From Desulfuromonadales bacterium (GTDB taxonomy: Bacteria; Desulfobacterota; Desulfuromonadia; Geobacterales; Pseudopelobacteraceae): DNA of 64,000 nucleotides. Made by a program: the position numbers and the translations under genes. The notes under the pieces were generated by a model. The model was not told the origin of the DNA. It ran no database searches and worked only from the letters and a program-made list of their open reading frames with translations. The DNA lies in contig DUZS01000014.1 in assembly GCA_013349405.1 (NCBI GenBank), positions 1 through 64,000 on the forward strand. Reading direction: 5' to 3'. Below are positions 20,873 through 29,352 of this stretch, one piece after another (the stretch's first letter is position 1; each line of letters begins with the position of its first letter).

Positions 20873-21697
20873 ATGATAATGATTGACCGCCTGATTGAAC
20901 AGGCTCTCCTTGAAGACATCCATACCGGTGACATAACCACTCTTGCCGTTGTCCCCGGAGAACGGCGCGCCTCTGCACGGTTGATTGCGAAAGAGCCTCT
21001 GGTTGTTGCCGGCATTGCTACTGCCGCCCGGGTTTTCACCATACTTGATCCCGATATCCGTTTCAAAGCCTGCCTGGATGATGGTGAAAAAGCATCGTCC
21101 GGGGCTCTGCTGGCAACAGTCCATGGAGAGGCCGCTCAGCTCTTAATGGGTGAGCGGGTAGCACTCAACCTGCTCCAGAGAATGTGCGGTATTGCGACTC
21201 TGACAGCCTGTTTTGTCGAAGCGGTTTCCGGAACAAAAGCCCGGATTGTGGACACTCGCAAAACGACGCCTGGTCTGCGGCAGCTTGAAAAATACGCCGT
21301 ACGGATCGGTGGCGGGATAAATCACCGTACCGGACTCTATGACGGCGTGCTTATCAAGGAAAACCATATTGTCGCAGCCGGGAGCATCACTGAAGCGATC
21401 CGCCGTGCCCGTGCCTATATCCCGCACACGTTGAAAATTGAGATTGAGACCGAAACTCTCGCACAGGTTGATGAGGCTCTCCTGGCCGGAGCCGACATCA
21501 TTATGCTCGATAACATGAGCCTTGATGACATGCGAACTGCCGTTGTCACCATTGGCGGGCGGGCTCATGTGGAGGCATCTGGCGGTGTCAACCTTGAGCG
21601 TGTGCGGGCAATCGCTGAGACCGGAGTAGATATTATTTCAGTCGGTGCATTGACGCATTCGCCACGGGCGATGGATATCTCGATGCTGCTCGACTAG
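20873..21697 (+). CDS. nadC: Nicotinate-nucleotide pyrophosphorylase (quinolinate phosphoribosyltransferase)
   Basis: A 274-residue enzyme of NAD synthesis that converts quinolinate and PRPP to nicotinate mononucleotide with loss of CO2. Visible landmarks are LEDIHTGDITT, NLLQRMCGIAT, the active-site block ARIVDTRKTTPGLRQLEKYAV, GGGINHRTGLYDGVLIKENH and the C-terminal EASGGVNLERV and VDIISVGALTHS. The longer open frame from 20810 adds a non-conserved N-terminus, so ATG 20873 is used (ATG 20879 is also possible). It heads the nadC-birA-coaX group. Confidence 0.97.
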   Translation: MIMIDRLIEQALLEDIHTGDITTLAVVPGERRASARLIAKEPLVVAGIATAARVFTILDPDIRFKACLDDGEKASSGALLATVHGEAAQLLMGERVALNLLQRMCGIATLTACFVEAVSGTKARIVDTRKTTPGLRQLEKYAVRIGGGINHRTGLYDGVLIKENHIVAAGSITEAIRRARAYIPHTLKIEIETETLAQVDEALLAGADIIMLDNMSLDDMRTAVVTIGGRAHVEASGGVNLERVRAIAETGVDIISVGALTHSPRAMDISMLLD

Positions 21698-21733
21698 TCA
21701 CGCAGCACTTTTACACCTGAACCGAGGTAATGG

Positions 21734-22711
21734 ATGCACACCAAAGCTGGCACCATACTGCGCCTGTTCCGTACGGAAGCCGGCTATATATCCGGTGAAC
21801 TCCTGAGCAGAGAACTTGGAGTGTCTCGGACCGCCGTCTGGAAACATATTACTGCATTAAGAAATGGCGGTTATTGTATTGAGGCGGTGCCGTCACGCGG
21901 CTATCGGCTTGTTACATCACCTGATGTCATCAATCCGCATGAAGTGACAGCTCAACTTAACAGCACAATAATCGGCCGTCATCTTGAGCTTGTGCAACTG
22001 ACCGCCTCGACCAATGCCGACGCCTTTCGACGTGCTGAAGACGGGGCCGCCGAGGGGACGGTTGTTCTTGCAGATGCCCAGACCGGCGGCAAGGGACGGC
22101 GCGGCAGAGTCTGGTCGTCGCCTGCCGGTGTCAATCTCTACTGCTCGGTAGTGTTACGCCCCGCAATCATGCCGCATGAAGCACCGCAACTGACTTTTCT
22201 CTCTGCGGTGGCAGTTGCCCGGGCTATTGAGCAGACAACAGACCTGACCCCTGAAATAAAATGGCCCAATGATCTTCTGATCTCCGGTAAGAAAGTTGCG
22301 GGCCTGCTCAATGAAATGAGTGCGGAAACCGACGGCATCAATTTTGTCATCCTTGGCATAGGTGTTAACCTGAATATGGCCGCCGGACAGTTCCCTGACG
22401 ACCTGCGCCATCCGGCAACTTCCCTGCTTATTGAATCGGGCAGGGGTGTCGACAGGTCACGCTTCACCGCTGCGATGCTGAGCGAACTCGATCGGCTCTA
22501 CAGCGGTTTTCTGGTTCATGGCTTCGGACCGGTCCGCGAAGAGTGGCAGCGCCGCTGCAATGCCAACGGGCGTCAGGTTGTCGTCAGCGATTCCGGCACA
22601 GAGTGTAGCGGCGGTATGTTTGCCGGCATTGATGCGGATGGCTCTCTGCTGCTCAGGTCTGACGATATGGTGCTGCACCGCATTACCTGTGGCGATGTGA
22701 GGGTTATCTGA
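21734..22711 (+). CDS. birA: Bifunctional biotin--protein ligase / biotin operon repressor
   Basis: A 325-residue protein. The N-terminal winged helix (about residues 1-65, ELGVSRTAVWKHITALRNGGY, SRGYRL) is followed by the ligase domain with TASTNADAF, the biotinyl-AMP loop GGKGRRGRVW and KWPNDLLISGKKVAG, then a C-terminal SH3-like cap. It attaches biotin to carboxylases and, with its DNA-binding domain, can repress biotin genes; no operator was searched for. The stop TGA abuts the coaX ATG. Confidence 0.96.
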   Translation: MHTKAGTILRLFRTEAGYISGELLSRELGVSRTAVWKHITALRNGGYCIEAVPSRGYRLVTSPDVINPHEVTAQLNSTIIGRHLELVQLTASTNADAFRRAEDGAAEGTVVLADAQTGGKGRRGRVWSSPAGVNLYCSVVLRPAIMPHEAPQLTFLSAVAVARAIEQTTDLTPEIKWPNDLLISGKKVAGLLNEMSAETDGINFVILGIGVNLNMAAGQFPDDLRHPATSLLIESGRGVDRSRFTAAMLSELDRLYSGFLVHGFGPVREEWQRRCNANGRQVVVSDSGTECSGGMFAGIDADGSLLLRSDDMVLHRITCGDVRVI

Positions 22712-23476
22712 ATGCTTCTCGTTATTGACGTTGGTAACAGCAACATAGTGCTCGGTGTGTATGATGGCGCACTGCTGCTTCGCAGCTGGCGGCTTTCGAG
22801 CGACAAATCTCGAACCTCGGACGAATATGCGGTGCTGCTCCACAGCCTGTTTGATCAGGCGGGGATCACCTTTTCCGGGGTCAAAGCCTCGATTATATCC
22901 TCGGTTGTTCCTCCTTTGACCGGCGTGATGGCAGCGATCTGCCGCGATTTTTTTAATCTGACACCCTTTGTCGTCGGCATGGGAATTAAAACCGGAATGG
23001 TCATTCACTACGATAATCCGCGTGAAGTCGGGTCAGACCGGCTTGTCAACGCTGTCGCCGGCTTTGCAAAACATGCCTGCCCTCTGGTTATTATTGATTT
23101 TGGCACAGCGACAACCTTTGATTATGTCAACGGCAGGGGAGAATACTGCGGCGGCGCCATAGCCCCCGGCCTTGCCATTTCCGTGGATGCACTCTTTCAG
23201 CGGGCCAGTAAACTGCCGAGAATAGATATAATCAAGCCTCCTCACGTCATAGCAAAAAATACCGTCAACTCGATGCAGGCCGGAATTTTTTTCGGCTACG
23301 TCGGTCTGGTCGATGGGATTGTGGAGCGTATCCGCTCTGAATCCGATGAGCAATTCCGGGTCATTGCCACCGGCGGCCTCGCTTCTTTAATCGCTCCTGA
23401 GTCAAAGACAATTGATGAGGTTGATAATAACCTGACGCTTGAGGGTTTACGCATACTTTATGATCGAAACCGCTGA
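22712..23476 (+). CDS. coaX: Type III pantothenate kinase
   Basis: A 254-residue ASKHA-fold kinase for the first step of coenzyme A synthesis. Motifs are the phosphate loop [10 protein letters not shown] (residues 6-15), the pantothenate-binding DRLVNAVAG, the phosphate-2 block [20 protein letters not shown] and the adenosine motif ATGGLA. Genes for birA and coaX are commonly adjacent. Length and motifs are complete. Confidence 0.97.
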   Translation: MLLVIDVGNSNIVLGVYDGALLLRSWRLSSDKSRTSDEYAVLLHSLFDQAGITFSGVKASIISSVVPPLTGVMAAICRDFFNLTPFVVGMGIKTGMVIHYDNPREVGSDRLVNAVAGFAKHACPLVIIDFGTATTFDYVNGRGEYCGGAIAPGLAISVDALFQRASKLPRIDIIKPPHVIAKNTVNSMQAGIFFGYVGLVDGIVERIRSESDEQFRVIATGGLASLIAPESKTIDEVDNNLTLEGLRILYDRNR

Positions 23477-23566
23477 TTGGTTATCAACGCAGTAACGCTT
23501 TTCCGGCGTACACAGATACAGTTGAGAAGGCAGTGAAATCCATTTTGCAGGCAAGGAGGCAGTTTT

Positions 23567-25648
23567 ATGGGACAGTTCGAAACCAGCAGGATCCGTAACT
23601 TGGGCATCGTCGCGCACGGTGGTGCCGGCAAAACATCACTTTCGGAGGCGATCCTGTTTGACACCGGGATGATCGACCGGCTTGGCCGCGTTGATGATGG
23701 TACATCGACGATGGACTTTGAGCCTGAAGAGATCAAACGGAAAATTTCCATCACTTCAGCGCTTGATCATTGTGAATGGCAGGGACATTCCATTCATATT
23801 GTCGACACCCCCGGTTACGGCAACTTTATTGCTGACACCCGTGCCTGTATGCGAACTCTCGACTGCGCGGTCGTTATTCTTTCGGCAATTTCCGGAGTCA
23901 AAGCGCAGACAGAGGAAATCTGGAGCTGGGCCAATGATTTTGAAATACCGCGCATCGCTTTTGTCAATAAGCTCGATCGTGAAAGGGCCAGCTTTCTGCG
24001 GGCCATTGACGATATGGAGAAAATGCTGGGAGCCCGCGGAGTCGCTATTCAGATGCCGATTGGACTTGAAGCAGCCTTTGAAGGGATAATCGATCTGATA
24101 ACGATGAAAGCCTGCTTTTATGCCAAAGACGGCTCAGGGAAATACAGTGAAGGCGCAATCCCTGCCGAGTATGCCGAAGAAGCTGCGCGCCTGCGCGAAC
24201 AGATGGTTGAGACGGTTGCCGAGGCGTACGACGCTCTCACAGAAAAATACCTTGAAAATGGCGATCTCACTGTTGATGAGATCATAGACGGTTTGCGAGT
24301 CGGTACGATGCGCAATACCTTTACCCCGGTACTCTGTGGTGCGGCAACGTCAAACATCGGCGTTGCCCACCTGCTCGATGCCGTCTGCGCTTACCTGCCA
24401 TCACCGCTGGATCGAACCAAGGCGGCTGGTATTCATCCAAAGACGGAAGAGATTATCGAACGCGCTCCGGATGAGAAGGAACCCTTCTCGGCACTCGTCT
24501 TTAAGACCACTTCCGACCCGTATACCGGCAAAATTACCATTTTCCGGGTATACTCCGGAGTGCTTAACTCTGATTCAACAATATTCAACTCGACGAAAGG
24601 GGTTGAAGAGCGCATCGGCCAGATTTATGAGCTGGAGGGGAAAAAACAGCATCCGATCAAACAGGCGGTTGCCGGTGACATCGTTGCTGTAGCCAAGCTT
24701 AAGGAAACCGTAACCGGCGACACGCTCTGTGATCCCGCCAAGCCGATCGTCTTTGAACCGGCAAAACAGCTGTTACCAGTTATTTCGTATGCTATAGAGC
24801 CGAAGACAAAAGCGGATGAAGACAAGATCCACAACGCTCTGCACCGCATGATCGAAGAAGAGCCTACCTTGGAGTCACATCGAGACATCCAGACGAAAGA
24901 GTTTATTATTTCCGGAATGGGGCAGGTTCATCTGGAAGTCATTGTTGAAAAAATGAAGCGTAAATTTGGCGTTGAAGTTCTCCTTAAGACGCCGAAAGTG
25001 CCCTATTTTGAGACGATTCGCGGTACGGCCAAGGTACAGGGGAAATACAAAAAGCAGTCGGGAGGACGCGGCCAGTACGGTGACTGCTGGATTGAAATGT
25101 CTCCGACCGGTCGTGGCGAGGGCTATGTTTTTGACGACAAAGTTGTTGGCGGGGTCATCCCACGCCAGTATATACCGGCTGTTGACAAAGGGATTCAGGA
25201 AGCCAGCGTCGAAGGCTTTCTCGCCGGTTATCCGGTGGTCGACTTTAGAGTTGCCCTCTACGACGGCTCTTTTCATACCGTCGACTCTTCAGAGATGGCA
25301 TTCAAGGTAGCCGGTTCCATGGCCTTCAAAAAAGCAATGGAACAGTGCAAGCCGGTTCTGCTCGAACCTATCGTGAACATGAAAATAACCGTTCCGGATG
25401 ATAATATGGGTGATGTTATCGGCGATCTCAACTCCCGACGCGGCAAGGTTGTCGGTGTAGAGCCGAAAGCGAATTCACAGATTATCCGTGCGATTGTTCC
25501 GATGTCAGAAGTTCTCGCCTATTCCAACGACCTTAAGTCGATGACCAGCGACAGGGGCATGTTCAGTACGGAATTTTCTCATTACGAAGAGGTGCCTTCT
25601 CACCTTTCCCAGAAAATAGTGGCTGAATCACTGGCGGAAAAGAAATAA
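23567..25648 (+). CDS. Elongation factor G-like GTPase (EF-G paralogue)
   Basis: A 693-residue, five-domain EF-G homologue: GTPase domain (G1 AHGGAGKTS, G3 DTPGYGNF, G4 NKLDRERAS), domain II, domains III-IV (GGRGQYGDCWIEMSP, VVGGVIPRQYIPAVDKGI) and V (NSRRGKVVGVEP). In canonical EF-G, G3 reads DTPGHVDF and the His drives GTP hydrolysis; here it is Tyr. This pattern is known in the EF-G-2-like subfamily, whose job is less clear. The canonical fusA is probably elsewhere. The ribosome site AAGGAGG is strong. It begins a run of four same-strand genes. Confidence 0.93.
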   Translation: MGQFETSRIRNLGIVAHGGAGKTSLSEAILFDTGMIDRLGRVDDGTSTMDFEPEEIKRKISITSALDHCEWQGHSIHIVDTPGYGNFIADTRACMRTLDCAVVILSAISGVKAQTEEIWSWANDFEIPRIAFVNKLDRERASFLRAIDDMEKMLGARGVAIQMPIGLEAAFEGIIDLITMKACFYAKDGSGKYSEGAIPAEYAEEAARLREQMVETVAEAYDALTEKYLENGDLTVDEIIDGLRVGTMRNTFTPVLCGAATSNIGVAHLLDAVCAYLPSPLDRTKAAGIHPKTEEIIERAPDEKEPFSALVFKTTSDPYTGKITIFRVYSGVLNSDSTIFNSTKGVEERIGQIYELEGKKQHPIKQAVAGDIVAVAKLKETVTGDTLCDPAKPIVFEPAKQLLPVISYAIEPKTKADEDKIHNALHRMIEEEPTLESHRDIQTKEFIISGMGQVHLEVIVEKMKRKFGVEVLLKTPKVPYFETIRGTAKVQGKYKKQSGGRGQYGDCWIEMSPTGRGEGYVFDDKVVGGVIPRQYIPAVDKGIQEASVEGFLAGYPVVDFRVALYDGSFHTVDSSEMAFKVAGSMAFKKAMEQCKPVLLEPIVNMKITVPDDNMGDVIGDLNSRRGKVVGVEPKANSQIIRAIVPMSEVLAYSNDLKSMTSDRGMFSTEFSHYEEVPSHLSQKIVAESLAEKK

Positions 25649-25669
25649 TAACGGTTCCGGAGGTTTCTC

Positions 25670-26755
25670 ATGGATGTTAAATTCAGCAATGATTCAGGCA
25701 TCACTCAGCAGGAAGTGCCCGCTGAGAAAAAGAAACAAAGGGCGCTGGTACTCCTGCTGCTGATTCTGATCAGCGGTTTTACGTATCTCTACTTTTTTAC
25801 CGGACTTATCAAGCCGCAGGAAGTGCAAAAAGCTGTTGAGGCCCCTGCTGCTCCGGTACAGATTGTCAAAATCCCATTGCCTCCCCGGGATGGTATGCCT
25901 GCACAACCAAAAGGACAACCTGCCGCCGCGAGCGAAGCACCGAAAGCCGTTGTTTCAGCTGCCGCTCCAGTGGTCAAGCCGGTTGCAGCCCCCTCTGCAC
26001 CTGCCAGGCCGGTTGCTCTGCCTGCTGCTACTCCGTCTGCCAAGGCAGCTGCGACGCCTCCGCCACTGAAAGCAAAAGAAGAAAGTAAAAAGAGTGCAGA
26101 AGTAACGCCTGCTGAAAAGAGGCCGCTGCCGATTTCCACTGCTGACAAAAAGCAGAGTACGGGTGCTGACGCAAAGGTCGAGACAAAAAAAGCGGTGCAA
26201 TCGGAGAGAAAAAGCGTTTCTGAAAAGGATACAGTGAAAAAAAACGCAGTGAGCAGCGCGTCTAAAGCAAGAGTTGACGTACATGCAAAACCTGTGTCGG
26301 GAGGTTCATGGTCGATCATTGTCGGGGACTACGTTTTGGAGGAGGCTCTGTCGGCTGATTTAGGCCGGGTGCGAAAGTCAGGGCTTGAACCTGTTGTCAA
26401 ACCGGGCAGTCGTAAAATAACTGCTATGAATCGTCTGCTTTTATCTGAATTCAATGATCGGGCTTCAGCACAGGCAGCCCTTGAAAAATTGCAACGCCAT
26501 ACATCAGATGCCTTTGTTATTGATCAGGGTGGTAAACTGGCTGTATATGCCGGATCATATCTCAAAAGTGAAGCAGCCGACTCCGAAAAAGAGCGCCTGA
26601 AGGCGGTCGGCTTTGCGACAACTCTCAAGCATATGGATCTTGCCATACCATCACAGACGCTTACAGTCGGTCCGTTTGCCAGCAAAAAAGCCGCTGATGC
26701 CGCCCGGAGCAAATTACAAAGTTCCGGTTTGAAAGCAACTGTTTCTCAGCCATAA
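25670..26755 (+). CDS. Membrane-anchored SPOR-domain protein
   Basis: A 361-residue protein with a short cytoplasmic N-terminus, one transmembrane helix (about 26-43, ALVLLLLILISGFTYLYFF), a long Pro/Ala/Lys-rich linker (about 55-210) and a C-terminal region with SPOR-like repeats (SWSIIVGDYVLEEALS at about 216 and LAVYAGSYLKSEAADSEKER at about 287, then LTVGPFASKKAADAARSKL at about 333). SPOR domains bind denuded septal glycan, so a periplasmic cell-envelope or division role is likely. It is 21 nt downstream of the EF-G-like gene. Confidence 0.85.
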   Translation: MDVKFSNDSGITQQEVPAEKKKQRALVLLLLILISGFTYLYFFTGLIKPQEVQKAVEAPAAPVQIVKIPLPPRDGMPAQPKGQPAAASEAPKAVVSAAAPVVKPVAAPSAPARPVALPAATPSAKAAATPPPLKAKEESKKSAEVTPAEKRPLPISTADKKQSTGADAKVETKKAVQSERKSVSEKDTVKKNAVSSASKARVDVHAKPVSGGSWSIIVGDYVLEEALSADLGRVRKSGLEPVVKPGSRKITAMNRLLLSEFNDRASAQAALEKLQRHTSDAFVIDQGGKLAVYAGSYLKSEAADSEKERLKAVGFATTLKHMDLAIPSQTLTVGPFASKKAADAARSKLQSSGLKATVSQP

Positions 26756-26763
26756 GCACACGA

Positions 26764-27591
26764 ATGTCAGAAAAAGTTACCTTAACCTTATCCCCGTCCG
26801 TGGCGGCTTACGTCCGGGCGGGGACGCCATTGGCGGTCAAGTTCGCCGGATGCACTGCAGCGGAGAACATGACCGCGACAGATCGCTTAATGCTTTTGTT
26901 CTGCCTGTCCAAAGATGCTGATCCGACCGTTAAAACGGCAGCACTCGCCTCTTTGGCAAACGTACCTGCGGAGATAATTACTGATTTTGTAGAGTCACCA
27001 GATCCACATCCGCTCATGCTTAACGCCCTCCGTACCCTCTGTCACAATTACCCCGCTTCATCCCCGGTTATCGAACGTTCCCTGCCACCAGAAGATGATG
27101 ACATTGAAGTGCCATACGATCAATTGGATCCGGATACTGAGTCCGAAGACCAGGATCCGGTCAATGAAGAGGACGAGCAGTTTCTCAGTAAATATAAAAT
27201 GGCTCAGCAGATGGGGATTGGCGAAAAAATAAAAATGGCGCTTTCCGGTGATAAGGAGTGGCGCTCCATTCTTGTCAAGGACTCAAACAAGCTGGTTTCA
27301 GGAAGCGTTATTAAAAATCCCCGTATCACCGAGGCGGAAATTCTGACACTTGTTAAATCCGGGATTCAGAATGATGAGATCATGCGGCTGATCTGTGCCA
27401 ATAAGGAATGGATTAAAGTCTATAAAATACGAAAAGCTCTGATCGAGAACAACCGGACGCCGGTTCAGAATGCCAGCAGATATTTGAGCAGTATGGATGT
27501 TAAGGATCTGGCCTATTTTGCGAAAAGCAAAAATATCGCGACTGTTATTTCGACCTTGGCAAAACGGCTTCTGTTAGTCAAAAAAAGGTAG
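26764..27591 (+). CDS. HEAT-like helical cytoplasmic protein, function unknown
   Basis: A 275-residue soluble protein. Helical repeats in the first third (TDRLMLLFCLSKDADPTVK, LASLANVPAEIITDFVES) look like HEAT-type units. An acidic linker follows (about 115-140), then a second helical region with ILVKDSNKLVSGSVIKNPRI and LICANKEWIKVYKIRKAL. No catalytic motif was seen. It starts 9 nt after the SPOR gene and is followed after 14 nt by the MglA-like gene, so the three are probably co-translated and work together. Confidence 0.7.
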   Translation: MSEKVTLTLSPSVAAYVRAGTPLAVKFAGCTAAENMTATDRLMLLFCLSKDADPTVKTAALASLANVPAEIITDFVESPDPHPLMLNALRTLCHNYPASSPVIERSLPPEDDDIEVPYDQLDPDTESEDQDPVNEEDEQFLSKYKMAQQMGIGEKIKMALSGDKEWRSILVKDSNKLVSGSVIKNPRITEAEILTLVKSGIQNDEIMRLICANKEWIKVYKIRKALIENNRTPVQNASRYLSSMDVKDLAYFAKSKNIATVISTLAKRLLLVKKR

Positions 27592-27605
27592 GCGGGGAGC
27601 CTGTT

Positions 27606-28358
27606 ATGGCACTGATTAATCACGCAAAAAAAGAGATCAATGCTAAAATCGTCTATTTTGGCCCTGCGCAAAGCGGCAAGAACACTGTGCTTGCCTATAT
27701 ATATTCGCGGATAAAACCTTTTCTGCGCGGGGAATTTAAATGTGTCCCTGCCGGCGCTGACGAGCTGATGTTTTTTGATTTTAGTCCGTTTGAAAGCGCC
27801 CTGCCAAACGGATATCACCTGCGCCTGCACATCTACACACTCACCGGAACAGTTACTAACCCGGCAACCTGGAAAATGACACTAAAGGGTACTGACGGCA
27901 TCATGATTTTACTTGATCCGGCCCTTACCAATAGCGCTGAAGCCAGTGAAAGCGTCTCACAATTGCGGGATTTTCTCTCTGCATACGGTGTCGGCCTCCA
28001 TGAAACGCCTGCTGTGCTCCAGCTTACCAGCTCTACACGGGAAATCCTGCCGGATGAGGCCGCACAGATTGCAGCGGCACTCGATCTTTCTGCGCTTTCA
28101 ACCTGCCGGGCTGACGCAGCAAGCGGTGAAGGGGTGCTGGAGGCTTTGACGATACTGTCCCGACTGATTCTTGATCGGGTGGCACTCTGTGATGAGCCCT
28201 CTGCAGCGGTCAAGGACGACGCCGTGCCATCTTTGCACGTCGCTCTGCTGCCGCACGAGGTTGTTGCAGAAGGTGGAACAATCCGGATACCATTGACAAT
28301 AGGGGAGCATGGCGCGCTGCGCAGGTTGGTTGTAACGGTAAACGTTGAACTGGAATAG
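27606..28358 (+). CDS. Degenerate MglA-like GTPase-fold protein
   Basis: A 250-residue protein with the MglA/Gtr layout: KIVYFGPAQSGKNTVLAYI (residues 14-32), then LRLHIYTLTG and WKMTLKGTDGIMILLDPA. The pattern matches MglA-family G1 and G3 surroundings, but the P-loop has Asn26 where Ser/Thr normally holds Mg, the family TVPGQ is TLTGT, and the NKxD G4 motif is not visible (LQLTSS sits there). GTP hydrolysis is therefore doubtful. The C-terminal 60 residues are an extra beta-rich tail. It may be a pseudo-GTPase switch partner of the adjacent HEAT-like protein (inference). Confidence 0.72.
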   Translation: MALINHAKKEINAKIVYFGPAQSGKNTVLAYIYSRIKPFLRGEFKCVPAGADELMFFDFSPFESALPNGYHLRLHIYTLTGTVTNPATWKMTLKGTDGIMILLDPALTNSAEASESVSQLRDFLSAYGVGLHETPAVLQLTSSTREILPDEAAQIAAALDLSALSTCRADAASGEGVLEALTILSRLILDRVALCDEPSAAVKDDAVPSLHVALLPHEVVAEGGTIRIPLTIGEHGALRRLVVTVNVELE

Positions 28359-28442
28359 CCGGTGGCTCTGGCGGCAGGCGAAGAAAGCCGCCTTGGGTGC
28401 GATGTGGCTGAAATAATAATTATCCACATTTTCACGATCGAC

Positions 28443-28471
28443 TTGTATACAAAAATATTACATGATATAAG
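28443..28471 (+). promoter_or_regulatory. Possible promoter with palindrome before the kinase-like gene
   Basis: TTGTAT (28443-28448) lies 17 nt before TATAAG (28466-28471). The -35 box is part of the 10-bp palindrome TTGTATACAA (28443-28452), a possible operator. The 149-nt gap behind the MglA-like gene otherwise holds a GGCGGC/GCCGCC hairpin without a T tract. Confidence 0.4.
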
Positions 28472-28507
28472 CGTTGAAAATTGATTCGATTTACTGGAGG
28501 CTGGTAC

Positions 28508-29338
28508 ATGGCAATTATCACCGTATCTCGCGAAATGGGCACTGGTGCCTACAAGATTGCTTCAGACGTTGCTCAGAGGCTCAAGTACACCCTTATTGAC
28601 GGGCCTAAAATCAAATCGCTTGCAGCAAAATACGGTCTGACCACCGAAATACTGCAGATGGTAGATGAGAAGCCGCCCTCCTACGTTACCGCAGAAGATC
28701 GCAAGCGTGCCGCAGCCCTTAATGTGCTCGAACTGATTATCCTTGACCTTGCCCGTAAAGGTAATGTTGTTATTTACGGACGGGGCGGGCAGGATTTGCT
28801 GACCGGTTGCAGAAACGTCATCCGCCTCCGTTTTATTGCCGATTTTGAAGAACGGGTGGAGCGGTTTGCCGAACGGGAATGGATCGACCCGGATATGGCT
28901 CGATCACTGATTCGCCGCAGCGACCTCCAGAGAGGCGGGTTTATTCATTTCTATTTTGATCGCGACTGGCATGACCCCAATCACTACGATCTCGTTTTTA
29001 ATACATCACGTCTTTCAGCGGCGACCATTCTGGAATGCATTGTTGCTTCAGTCAAAGAGCCGGCCATAAAAGAGTCGGAAAAATCAGCTGTTGAAGTTAT
29101 TGACAATGTTATTCTGGCCAAAAAGATTGATACAGCACTCCTCAATGCCCCTGTTCTGGAGGATTATCGCCCCTTTACCATTGAAGTCACGAAGGGCACC
29201 GCCTCAATCAGCGGCTACATAATGTCTGAAGCCCAGAAAACCGCAGCTGTTGCGATAGTCAAATCAGTAAAAGGAGTAACGTCGATCAAGGAAGATATTC
29301 ATGTGGTTGACTATAAAGCTTACAAGGAAACGATGTAG
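28508..29338 (+). CDS. Cytidylate-kinase-like protein with C-terminal BON domain
   Basis: A 276-residue protein. The N-terminal 190 residues match the cytidylate-kinase-like family (MAIITVSREMGTGAYKIASD as a P-loop-like start, LDLARKGNVVIYGRGGQDL, LRFIADFEERVERFAEREW, DLVFNTSRLSAATI). A BON domain follows (about 215-268: FTIEVTKGTASISGYIMSEA, GVTSIKEDIHVV), usually a phospholipid- or protein-binding module. ATG 28508 has TGGAGG upstream; the in-frame ATG at 28481 lies too close to the putative promoter. The substrate is unknown. Confidence 0.78.
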   Translation: MAIITVSREMGTGAYKIASDVAQRLKYTLIDGPKIKSLAAKYGLTTEILQMVDEKPPSYVTAEDRKRAAALNVLELIILDLARKGNVVIYGRGGQDLLTGCRNVIRLRFIADFEERVERFAEREWIDPDMARSLIRRSDLQRGGFIHFYFDRDWHDPNHYDLVFNTSRLSAATILECIVASVKEPAIKESEKSAVEVIDNVILAKKIDTALLNAPVLEDYRPFTIEVTKGTASISGYIMSEAQKTAAVAIVKSVKGVTSIKEDIHVVDYKAYKETM

Positions 29339-29352
29339 CGTCGATCTTCCAG

